Source: Acidimicrobiia bacterium
Lineage (GTDB): Bacteria > Actinomycetota > Acidimicrobiia > UBA5794 > UBA11373
Direction: 5' to 3'
Length of the DNA stretch: 11,661 nt
Assembly: GCA_025456165.1 (NCBI GenBank)
Contig: JALOLI010000014.1
Coordinates: 1 to 11,661, forward strand
The notes beneath the pieces were generated by a model. It saw only the letters and a program-made list of their open reading frames with translations. It ran no database searches and was not told the origin of the DNA. This document shows, in pieces, positions 6,566 through 11,661 of this stretch (position 1 is the stretch's first letter; every line of letters begins with the position of its first letter). The position numbers and the translations under genes were made by a program.

Positions 6566-6571
6566 AGGCTA
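6566..6571 (-). promoter_or_regulatory. Putative -10 hexamer for the minus-strand micro-ORF
   Basis: The minus strand reads TAGCCT (TANNNT), 13 bases upstream of the Shine-Dalgarno sequence. Transcription would begin around 6558 and give a short leader. No good -35 box is seen at the usual 16-18 bp distance. Confidence 0.3.
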
Positions 6572-6628
6572 GCGCCTTGCGACGGACAACCCCACTGCGG
6601 AAGACGGGCGCGGCCGGGCCGGCGTTGC

Positions 6629-6634
6629 TACCTT
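6629..6634 (+). promoter_or_regulatory. Putative -10 hexamer for the lipoprotein gene
   Basis: TACCTT (TANNNT) lies 33 nt before the ATG at 6668. This allows a leader of about 25-28 nt that includes the Shine-Dalgarno GGAGG at 6657-6661. The -35 region is not recognisable. Confidence 0.35.
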
Positions 6635-6667
6635 CGGGGCCGCGACCCATCCCCACGGAGGCTCTGC

Positions 6668-8050
6668 ATGGCCGCCTCTCGCCGCTGCGCCGTCCTGCTC
6701 GCCCTGTTGCTGGCGGCCGCCGCCTGCGGTGGTGGATCCGGCAACGCCACCACGACCTCGGCGCCCACGACGACCACGACGACTGCCGCCACCACCACCA
6801 CGGCGGCCACCACCACCAGCAGCACCGTCCCGCCCGACACCGGGCCCCTCGCCGGGCTGCTCGCCGACCCGGTGGCCGACCCGCTGCTGGGCTCGGGTTC
6901 CTACGCAATGGAGTACGGCGACGCGACGCGCGCCTTTGTCGTCTCCCAAGCCGCCCTGACGGCGGCGGGCGGCAGGCTGGTCCTGGCTCCCTTCGACCCG
7001 GCGCCGGCCACCACCGGAATCGGCACCGATCAGATCCTGCTCGAGGCGTGGATCGAGCCCCACGCCGGCGTGGCCCCCCGGGCCATCGTCCTGTACGGCC
7101 TCGGCGTCGGAGGGTGGAACCCCTACGTGACGATCACCGCCGAATCCATCCTCGAGTACTTGCTGACCACCACCGACTACCAGGCCCGGCAGCCACAGGG
7201 GCCGGTGGACGTCCGCACCACGCCCACCGCCTTCGATTGGACGGGGAGCGCCCACTTCATCGCCGACGTGGCCGTCTTCGCCCTCCCCGCCGACAACTCC
7301 CCCGCCTACGAGGGGCAGATCGAATGCACCTACGTCGGCAGCCTGGAGTGCGAGACCCTGTCCGACGACGGGATCCTGCGGCCGGGCGATGAGGGAGAGG
7401 CCGTGGAGGCTCTGCAAGACGCCCTCGCGGACCTGGGCTTCTACGCCGGTGCCGGCGAGGGCATCTACGACGAGGCAACGGAGGAGGCCGTCCGCCTCTT
7501 CCAGCGGGACTACCGCCTCGCGGTCGACGGCAGGGCCGGGCCGCAGACGCTGAACCTGATCGACGACGTGGTTGCGGGGCGCTCGGACATCGTGATGGCT
7601 TCGCAGGAGGGAGTGGGCGAGATCCTCTTCGGCACCGCTGCCGACGCCGCCCGCGCCGCCCTCATCGCCGTCTTCGGGGCCCCGGACAACTCGACCGGCT
7701 GGTTCTCCAGTCCCTGCAGCGGCGCCGACTGGCTCGAGATCAGCTGGGACGGGTTCACCGCCATCTTCACCGACCGCAACGGCTCACGGCAGTTCGACGG
7801 CTGGGAAGTCGGCGACCTGCAGGACCTGCCCGCCTGGCTCTACTTCGCCGGGGGCATCCGGCCGTCGTGGCGCTGGGCCGACTTCGAGGACATGGGGGCC
7901 GGCTTCGATCCCACCTACGGCGCCTTCTGGTACCACCACGACCTCGGATACAACAACGGCCGGTTCGTGAACCCGCCGTCTGACCCACCGGCCGCCGGGG
8001 CCCGCATCAGCGGCTTCGGCACCGGGACCGGGGCTTTCGTCAGCTGCTGA
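6668..8050 (+). CDS. Secreted lipoprotein with peptidoglycan-binding domain
   Basis: This is a 460-residue protein. A lipoprotein signal peptide (RR then LLALLLAAAAC) has its lipobox cysteine at C20. A Thr/Ala-rich spacer (27-53) crosses the wall. Residues about 58-230 form a domain I do not recognise, with a close cysteine pair C220/C228. Residues about 236-298 are a PG_binding_1 domain (LRPGDEGEAVEALQDALADL, then DGRAGPQT), which anchors to peptidoglycan. The C-terminal domain (about 314-460) begins GVGEILFGTAADAARAAL, resembling a module common at the ends of actinobacterial secreted proteins. It contains C350 and the very last residue C460, a plausible disulfide. The ATG at 6668 is fixed by GGAGG (6657-6661) with a 6-nt spacer and by the signal peptide. 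No catalytic motif is evident, so a structural or wall-sensing role is only a guess. Confidence 0.9.
   Translation: MAASRRCAVLLALLLAAAACGGGSGNATTTSAPTTTTTTAATTTTAATTTSSTVPPDTGPLAGLLADPVADPLLGSGSYAMEYGDATRAFVVSQAALTAAGGRLVLAPFDPAPATTGIGTDQILLEAWIEPHAGVAPRAIVLYGLGVGGWNPYVTITAESILEYLLTTTDYQARQPQGPVDVRTTPTAFDWTGSAHFIADVAVFALPADNSPAYEGQIECTYVGSLECETLSDDGILRPGDEGEAVEALQDALADLGFYAGAGEGIYDEATEEAVRLFQRDYRLAVDGRAGPQTLNLIDDVVAGRSDIVMASQEGVGEILFGTAADAARAALIAVFGAPDNSTGWFSSPCSGADWLEISWDGFTAIFTDRNGSRQFDGWEVGDLQDLPAWLYFAGGIRPSWRWADFEDMGAGFDPTYGAFWYHHDLGYNNGRFVNPPSDPPAAGARISGFGTGTGAFVSC
6746..6826 (+). repeat. Low-complexity ACC/ACG-rich tract encoding the Thr linker
   Basis: Imperfect reiterations of threonine codons (ACC, ACG) with interspersed GCC encode residues 27-53 of the lipoprotein. 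This is a coding microsatellite-like tract, probably variable in length between strains, and not a CRISPR or regulatory repeat. Confidence 0.75.
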
Positions 8051-8058
8051 GGGCCGCC

Positions 8059-8076
8059 GGGGTAGGCCCGTACCCC
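8059..8076. terminator. Hairpin between convergent genes
   Basis: GGGGTA-GGCCCG-TACCCC is a perfect 6-bp stem with a 6-nt loop, 8 nt after the lipoprotein stop. It is followed by C residues and not T residues on the plus strand. A second small inverted repeat, GAGCG/CGCTC, lies at 8095-8111 next to the stop of the minus-strand gene. Both are modest terminator candidates for the converging transcripts. Confidence 0.35.
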
Positions 8077-8113
8077 CCCCGCCTCCGGGCGAGGGAGCGA
8101 CCGTGGCGCTCGG

Positions 8114-8296
8114 TCAGGCCTTGGGAGTCGGCACGGGGATGCGCGCCGGCTCGGGCCGGGGCTGGTAGTGCCGCCAGCAGTACTCGTTCTTGTTGTAGCG
8201 GGAGATCAGGGTGCTGCACCCCTTGTGGGCACAGTGGCGGCCCCCGTCGTAGACCTTCTTGGGGCGCCGTCCCGCCACGTTCTTGATGGAACTCAC
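8114..8296 (-). CDS. Small Cys/His-motif protein, putative zinc-binding
   Basis: This 60-residue basic protein has four spaced metal-ligand residues, C22-x4-C27-x12-C40-x2-H43, in the segment CAHKGCSTLISRYNKNEYC. The shape CxxxGCxTxLSxYNxxxxCxxH recurs in small actinobacterial proteins and at the ends of some regulators, so I take the gene as real and zinc-binding. Its target (RNA, DNA or protein) is unknown. A Lys/Arg-rich N-terminus and a Pro-rich tail flank the core. GTG at 8296 is the outermost start in the frame, with a CATCCT hexamer 6 nt before it that could be a weak -10. GTG at codon 7 is an alternative. It has no signal peptide. It is divergent from the alcohol dehydrogenase gene. 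Confidence 0.75.
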   Translation of the reverse strand: MSSIKNVAGRRPKKVYDGGRHCAHKGCSTLISRYNKNEYCWRHYQPRPEPARIPVPTPKA

Positions 8297-8403
8297 CCCA
8301 TAAGGATGCCGCGACCGGGGCGCTATGGCAAAGCGAGAAGGGCTCCCGGGACGCCGGGGCGGGCCATCCGGGGGGCCGAGGTGACGACCCTGCCCGCAGC
8401 CGG

Positions 8404-8409
8404 TAGCGT
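8404..8409 (+). promoter_or_regulatory. Putative -10 hexamer for a leaderless ADH transcript
   Basis: TAGCGT (TANNNT) lies 7 nt before the GTG at 8417, with CCCCGTC between and no Shine-Dalgarno sequence. The hexamer favours GTG 8417 over the in-frame ATG at 8426 and over longer upstream extensions. Confidence 0.45.
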
Positions 8410-8416
8410 CCCCGTC

Positions 8417-9415
8417 GTGGAAGCCATGGTCCTGGCCCGTCCCGGGCCGATCGAGAACGCCCCCTTGCAGCCTGCCGACCTGCCGAGCCCCGTCCCCGGC
8501 GCGGGCGAACTACTGCTGCAGGTGGCCGCCTGCGGGGTCTGCCGCACCGACCTCCAACTCGCCGAAGGTGACCTGGAAGCCCGCCGCCTGCCGCTGGTAC
8601 CGGGCCACCAGATCGTGGGCCGGGTGGCCGCCGTCGGCCCGGGGGTAGCCGGCTGGGTGGTCGGCGACCGGGCGGGCGTGGGATGGCCGGCCGGGTCGTG
8701 CGGGTCCTGCGGCTTCTGCCGCAGCGGCCGGGAGAACCTCTGCGAACAGGCCCGGTTCACCGGGTGGGACCGCGACGGCGGCTATGCCGAGCAGGCAGTA
8801 GTGGCCTCCGGGTGGGCGGTGCGCCTCCCGGAACGGTTCCCGGACCTCGCCGCCGCCCCCCTCCTCTGCGGTGGGGTCATCGGCTACCGCTCCCTACGCG
8901 TGTCGGGCATCCGCCCCGGGGAGCGCCTGGGGCTCTATGGCTTCGGCGCCTCGGCGCTCCTCGCCATCCAGGTGGCGGTCCACTGGGGGTGCGAGGTGTT
9001 CGTGGCCACCCGCTCCCCGGCCGAGCAGCAACGGGCAATCGAGATGGGCGCGGTGTGGGCCGGGCCGTACGAGGAGCCGCCCCCGGTTCCCCTGGACGCC
9101 GCCATCACCTTCGCCCCCGTCGGCGAGGTGGTCGTGGCGGCGCTGCGCGCCCTGGATCGAGGGGGGATCGTGGCAGTCAACGCCATCCACCTCGACCGCA
9201 TCCCCGAATTCCCCTACCGGGACCTGTGGTGGGAGCGGCAGATCCGCAGCGTGGCCAACTCCACCCGGCGCGACGCCCAGGACTTCATCGAGGTGGCCGC
9301 CCGGATCCCGGTGCACACCGTCGTCGACGCCTTCCCCCTGGCAGAAGCCAACACGGCCCTGGCCCGCCTGAAGCGAGGCGACATCTCCGGAGCGGCCGTA
9401 CTGGTGACCGGGTAG
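8417..9415 (+). CDS. Zinc-dependent alcohol dehydrogenase (MDR family, AdhA-like)
   Basis: This 332-residue medium-chain dehydrogenase/reductase should oxidise an alcohol or reduce an aldehyde with NAD(P). Catalytic zinc ligands are visible as C42 (ACGVCRTD), H64 (PGHQIVG) and C151 (LLCGG). The structural zinc cluster is C95, C98, C101 and C109 in GSCGSCGFCRSGRENLC. The coenzyme loop is GLYGFGASA (172-180), ending in Ala where GxGxxG is usual. GHQ replaces the common GHE. Both changes fit the branch containing mycobacterial AdhA and not classical ADH, as I recall that family. The true substrate is unknown. GTG 8417 is chosen because the chain then begins VEAMVLARPG, as family members do; the open frame upstream overlaps the divergent zinc-protein gene and is low-complexity. 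Confidence 0.92.
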   Translation: MEAMVLARPGPIENAPLQPADLPSPVPGAGELLLQVAACGVCRTDLQLAEGDLEARRLPLVPGHQIVGRVAAVGPGVAGWVVGDRAGVGWPAGSCGSCGFCRSGRENLCEQARFTGWDRDGGYAEQAVVASGWAVRLPERFPDLAAAPLLCGGVIGYRSLRVSGIRPGERLGLYGFGASALLAIQVAVHWGCEVFVATRSPAEQQRAIEMGAVWAGPYEEPPPVPLDAAITFAPVGEVVVAALRALDRGGIVAVNAIHLDRIPEFPYRDLWWERQIRSVANSTRRDAQDFIEVAARIPVHTVVDAFPLAEANTALARLKRGDISGAAVLVTG

Positions 9416-9418
9416 GGT
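9413..9418 (+). promoter_or_regulatory. Putative -10 hexamer overlapping the ADH stop codon
   Basis: TAGGGT (TANNNT) begins with the TAG stop of the dehydrogenase gene and lies 30 nt before the GTG at 9449. It could drive the membrane-protein gene independently of the ADH transcript. This is weak evidence on its own. Confidence 0.25.
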
Positions 9419-9448
9419 CGCGAGGCACACCCGAGCACGGGAGCAGCC

Positions 9449-10285
9449 GTGAACGCCTTCAGCCTCGCCGGCCTCGTCATGGACGGTATCGGGATGGCCC
9501 TCATCATCGCCGGGGTAATCACCGGCGGGGAGGCGCGGTGGGGCCTGGTCATCACCGGCGCCTCCGTGTCGGTGGCCGGGGCAGTCATGTACCTGTCGGG
9601 GCGCAAGGTGGGCTCGTTCTCAGGCGTGGCCCCGCGCCTGCTGCGGGCCGGCCTGCCCGCCCGTGCCCTCGTGGAACGCATGTGGGAGACCGGGGTGACC
9701 ATCAACGAGTCCCCCGTCTTCGGCTTCGGGCTGCAGGTCACTCGCGAAGGAGAGGAGGCCTACTCCGCCGAGGTCCAGCAGGCGGTGCCCCGCATGCTGG
9801 TGGGCGCCGTCCTCCCCGGGGCGACGCTGGCGGTGAAGGTAGACCCGGCCGACCCGGCCCGGGTCGCCATCGACTGGTCTGCTCCGCCGGCGGCAGCGAA
9901 CCTCTCCGCCCTGGCGGCCGCGGCGCCGCCCGAAGAGGTGGCCGAGGCCCTCCGGGCCCTGCCCCCCGAGCAACGCGGCTCGGCCGCCGAGCTGCTGGCC
10001 CGGGGACGCCGGGGCACGGCCCGCCTGGTGGGCATACGGGACATGGGCGATGCGGTGGAGCTCGGCCTGATGGCCGCCGACGACGAGCGGGCCGGGGCCC
10101 GCGTGGCCCTGCTCGAACTCGAGGTCAAGCTGCCCGGGAAGGAGCCCTATCGGGCCCAGGTCATCCATTGGCTGCCCGCCCGTCTGGAGGGACGGGTAGG
10201 CCCGGGGCGGACCCTGGTGGTGGCGGTCGGGCGCGACGACCCGGAGCACGAGGTGGCCGTCGACTGGGAAGCGGCCGCCGAGTAG
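9449..10285 (+). CDS. Two-helix membrane protein with internally duplicated C-terminal domain
   Basis: This 278-residue protein has two N-terminal transmembrane segments (about 5-24 and 31-50) separated by a short GGEARW turn, followed by a large soluble part. The soluble part contains two related units, about 67-143 and 185-273. Each begins with a small-residue/TARLV-type strand and has a central (A/P)Y-x-A-x-V block: AYSAEVQQAVP in the first, PYRAQVIHWLP in the second. Each continues with a G-x-L-PG/GPG-x-x-L-x-V-x-V turn and closes on DP...VAIDW or DP...VAVDW. A helical linker (about 150-182) joins them. Start GTG 9449 has GGGAG at 9439-9443 with a 5-nt spacer. I do not recognise a named function; an envelope-associated scaffold or sensor is possible. 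It ends 46 bp before the radical SAM start. Confidence 0.88.
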   Translation: MNAFSLAGLVMDGIGMALIIAGVITGGEARWGLVITGASVSVAGAVMYLSGRKVGSFSGVAPRLLRAGLPARALVERMWETGVTINESPVFGFGLQVTREGEEAYSAEVQQAVPRMLVGAVLPGATLAVKVDPADPARVAIDWSAPPAAANLSALAAAAPPEEVAEALRALPPEQRGSAAELLARGRRGTARLVGIRDMGDAVELGLMAADDERAGARVALLELEVKLPGKEPYRAQVIHWLPARLEGRVGPGRTLVVAVGRDDPEHEVAVDWEAAAE

Positions 10286-10331
10286 GCATCCTGCCCTTGT
10301 GGAAAGGCCCGGCCGCGGGGATCATCCTCGC

Positions 10332-11369
10332 ATGGAGACGGCGGCGCCCACCCGCTACTGGCACCTGCGCGAGGACGGCCGGGTGCAGTGCGACCTCTGC
10401 CCGCGTCACTGTGCCCTGCGCGAGGGGCAGCGGGGCCGGTGCTTCGGCCGGGCCCGCCGCGGCGACGCCATAGTCCTCACCACCTACGGCCGGTCGAGCG
10501 GCTTCGCCGTGGACCCCATCGAGAAGAAGCCCCTGTTCCACTTCCTGCCGGGAAGCCGGGTGCTCTCCTTCGGCACGGCCGGGTGCAACCTGGCGTGCCG
10601 CTTCTGCCAGAACTGGGACATCGCCAGGGCGGTGGAGGACGAGGTCCTGGGAGCCGCTGCTTCGCCGGAGGAGATCGCCGCCCTGGCCGTGTCGCTCGGC
10701 TGTCCCAGCGTGGCCTTCACCTACAACGACCCCGTGGCCTTCCACGAGTATGCCGTGGACACCGCCCGGGCCTGCCGGGAGCAGGGCCTCGCCACGGTGG
10801 CGGTCACCGCCGGCTACGTGGACCCCGAGCCGCGAGCGGAGTTCTACGGCCTCATGGACGCGGCCAACATCGACTTGAAGGCCTTCGACGACGGCTTCTA
10901 CCGGCGCTGGTGCGGGGGGCGACTGGCCCCGGTGCTGGAGACCCTGGAGTCCGTGGCCCAGAACCCCGCCACCTGGCTGGAGGTGACCACCCTCCTCATC
11001 CCCGGCCTGAACGACTCCCCGGCGGAGGTGAGCGCCCTCAGCAATTGGGTGGCCGGTCACCTCGGCCCGGCTACCCCCCTGCACTTCACCGCCTTCCACC
11101 CCGCCTTCCGGATGACGGATCGTCCTTCCACCCCGCCCGCCACCCTGGCCGGGGCCCGGCGTCTCGCCCGGGAGGCAGGCCTGCAGTTCGTCTACACCGG
11201 CAACGTGCGCGACCCGGAGGGGCAATCCACTCGCTGTCCGGATTGCGGCACCGTGCTGGTGGGCCGCGACGGCTACCAGATCACCGCCTGGGGGCTGGCG
11301 AGCCGGGGCCGCTGCGGCGGCTGCGGCCGGGCCTGCCCGGGACGCTTCGAAAGCGATCCGGCGCGCTAG
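10332..11369 (+). CDS. amrS: AmmeMemoRadiSam-system radical SAM enzyme
   Basis: This 345-residue protein is full length for the AmrS family. The N-terminus carries C20-x2-C23-x3-C27 and C37 (CDLCPRHC ... GRC), the family's extra cysteines. The radical SAM cluster motif is C85-x3-C89-x2-C92 in GCNLACRFCQNW, which binds [4Fe-4S] and SAM. Further conserved pieces are SVAFTYNDPVAFHEY, NIDLKAFDDGFY and IPGLNDS. A C-terminal zinc-ribbon-like segment has CPDCG and CGGCG. In other genomes the partners are AMMECR1 and Memo proteins; neither is in this window, and the reaction is poorly defined. The start is ambiguous. ATG 10332 gives the usual family N-terminus and has GATCAT 6 nt upstream. GTG 10299 would add 11 residues and also has a -10-like CATCCT 6 nt upstream. 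Confidence 0.92.
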   Translation: METAAPTRYWHLREDGRVQCDLCPRHCALREGQRGRCFGRARRGDAIVLTTYGRSSGFAVDPIEKKPLFHFLPGSRVLSFGTAGCNLACRFCQNWDIARAVEDEVLGAAASPEEIAALAVSLGCPSVAFTYNDPVAFHEYAVDTARACREQGLATVAVTAGYVDPEPRAEFYGLMDAANIDLKAFDDGFYRRWCGGRLAPVLETLESVAQNPATWLEVTTLLIPGLNDSPAEVSALSNWVAGHLGPATPLHFTAFHPAFRMTDRPSTPPATLAGARRLAREAGLQFVYTGNVRDPEGQSTRCPDCGTVLVGRDGYQITAWGLASRGRCGGCGRACPGRFESDPAR

Positions 11370-11596
11370 GGCCGCCTGCCGCTCTCCGCCCGGCGGCGGC
11401 GGGCCAGCCCGGTGAGCCCGCCCACCACCGCACCGGCCGAAGCGCCGATCAGGACGAGCAGCCAGGGCGAGTTCCCGCCGGTCGCAGGGTTCGGGGCCGT
11501 GGTCGTGGCGGAGTCGTCCGGGGTCTGGGCGCTCGCCGGCGCAGCGACGGCGAGCAGCATCCCGACGAGCAGGAGGAGCAGCAGGAGGCGGCGCAT
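11366..11596 (-). CDS. Small signal-peptide / single-TM membrane protein
   Basis: This 76-residue protein starts MRR followed by a Leu-rich signal sequence, with probable cleavage after APASA (about residue 24). It has a short T/N/P-rich extracytoplasmic stretch (TTTAPNPATGG), one transmembrane helix (about 45-66, PWLLVLIGASAGAVVGGL) and an RRRR-containing cytoplasmic tail. Topology: the short linker lies outside and the tail inside. ATG 11596 is preferred over a start 10 codons upstream because signal peptides begin this way and because GAGAAT lies 6 nt before it, consistent with leaderless expression. Its TAG stop overlaps that of the radical SAM gene on the other strand. The function is unknown; small proteins of this plan are frequent in actinobacteria and are often unnamed. 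Confidence 0.72.
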   Translation of the reverse strand: MRRLLLLLLLVGMLLAVAAPASAQTPDDSATTTAPNPATGGNSPWLLVLIGASAGAVVGGLTGLARRRRAESGRRP

Positions 11597-11654
11597 GGGG
11601 CCATTCTCGCGTCTCCGGCGAGCCACCGGCCCGGCGCAGGATGAGGGCCGCGCA

Positions 11655-11660
11655 TAGGAT
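11655..11660 (+). promoter_or_regulatory. Possible -10 hexamer at the window edge
   Basis: TAGGAT (TANNNT) sits at the last bases of the window, divergent from the small membrane protein gene. It could be the promoter of a plus-strand gene starting just beyond the edge. The downstream sequence is not available. Confidence 0.2.
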
Positions 11661-11661
11661 G

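Larger units (their letters stand above)
6335..6667. other. 333-bp intergenic region rich in paired structure
   Basis: This is the only gap above 300 bp. From left to right it holds a 10-bp helix enclosing a 7-bp hairpin (6354-6415), two abutting perfect hairpins (6444-6461 and 6462-6490), and a minus-strand 14-codon ORF (6489-6533). Next come a near-maximal minus-strand ribosome-binding site (6537-6552), a minus-strand -10-like hexamer (6566-6571), and finally the plus-strand promoter and ribosome-binding site of the lipoprotein gene. I see no long ORF with protein-like composition here. Confidence 0.7.

Noticed and set aside
6746..6826. Short repeats that could suggest a CRISPR or VNTR array
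   Set aside because: The repeats are trinucleotides encoding a Thr linker in frame, with no spacer-repeat alternation.
6535..7392. ATG at 6535 opening a 285-residue plus-strand frame
   Set aside because: It overlaps the lipoprotein gene out of frame and has no ribosome-binding site. The translation is Arg/His/Pro-rich shadow sequence.
8683..10473. 596-residue open frame on the plus strand spanning the ADH and membrane-protein genes
   Set aside because: It is Arg/Gly/Pro-rich shadow translation in another frame of two well-supported genes.
11412..11657. 81-residue plus-strand frame at the right edge
   Set aside because: It is antisense to the small membrane protein, which has a proper signal peptide and transmembrane helix. 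The plus frame has no ribosome-binding site and no protein-like features.
1..11661. Mobile element, phage, toxin-antitoxin or defence gene cluster
   Set aside because: I looked for transposase or integrase motifs, terminal inverted repeats and defence-type gene pairs and found none. The protein-coding genes here are of ordinary chromosomal type.

Overview
The window is about 70% or more G+C by eye, with strong G/C third-position bias. It reads as the chromosome of a high-GC actinobacterium. Supporting signs are an actinobacterial-type CtpE-like P-type ATPase, Thr-rich spacers after a lipobox, GTG starts, and -10-like hexamers (TANNNT) lying 7-8 nt before start codons as expected for leaderless transcripts. 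The Thr/Ala/Pro-rich linkers resemble those of Acidimicrobiia, but no marker gene here fixes the class. I see no insertion sequence, phage gene, CRISPR array, tRNA or rRNA. Most of the window looks like ordinary chromosomal housekeeping and accessory sequence.

Layout. 1-1130 (+) is the C-terminal part of a cation (probably Ca2+) P-type ATPase. 1159-1752 (+) is a two-domain NfuA-type Fe-S carrier. It converges on 1771-4125 (-), a membrane-anchored multi-PAS sensor histidine kinase with no response regulator in the window. 4249-5193 (-) is a HAD-type phosphatase, divergent from 5257-5712 (+), a GNAT acetyltransferase. That is followed by 5780-6334 (+), an NADPH-dependent FMN reductase. 6335-6667 is the only long gap, and it is far from empty on the minus strand. 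A promoter-like hexamer leads into an almost maximal Shine-Dalgarno sequence, a 14-codon micro-ORF, two abutting perfect hairpins, and a 10-bp helix enclosing another hairpin. 6668-8050 (+) is a secreted lipoprotein with a peptidoglycan-binding domain. 8114-8296 (-) is a 60-residue Cys/His-motif protein, divergent from 8417-9415 (+), a zinc alcohol dehydrogenase. 9449-10285 (+) is a two-helix membrane protein with an internally duplicated C-terminal domain. 10332-11369 (+) is the radical SAM enzyme of the AmmeMemoRadiSam group. It shares its stop tetranucleotide CTAG with 11366-11596 (-), a tiny signal-peptide/membrane-anchor protein.

Functionally the window is a patchwork of mostly singly transcribed units, not one pathway. 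Redox and metal themes recur: Fe-S carrier, flavin reductase, zinc ADH and radical SAM enzyme. So do cell-envelope components: ATPase, kinase, lipoprotein and two small membrane proteins. The item most worth following up is the minus-strand micro-ORF plus structured RNA at about 6354-6571. It has the anatomy of an independent small gene but would be missed by any length-based gene caller.
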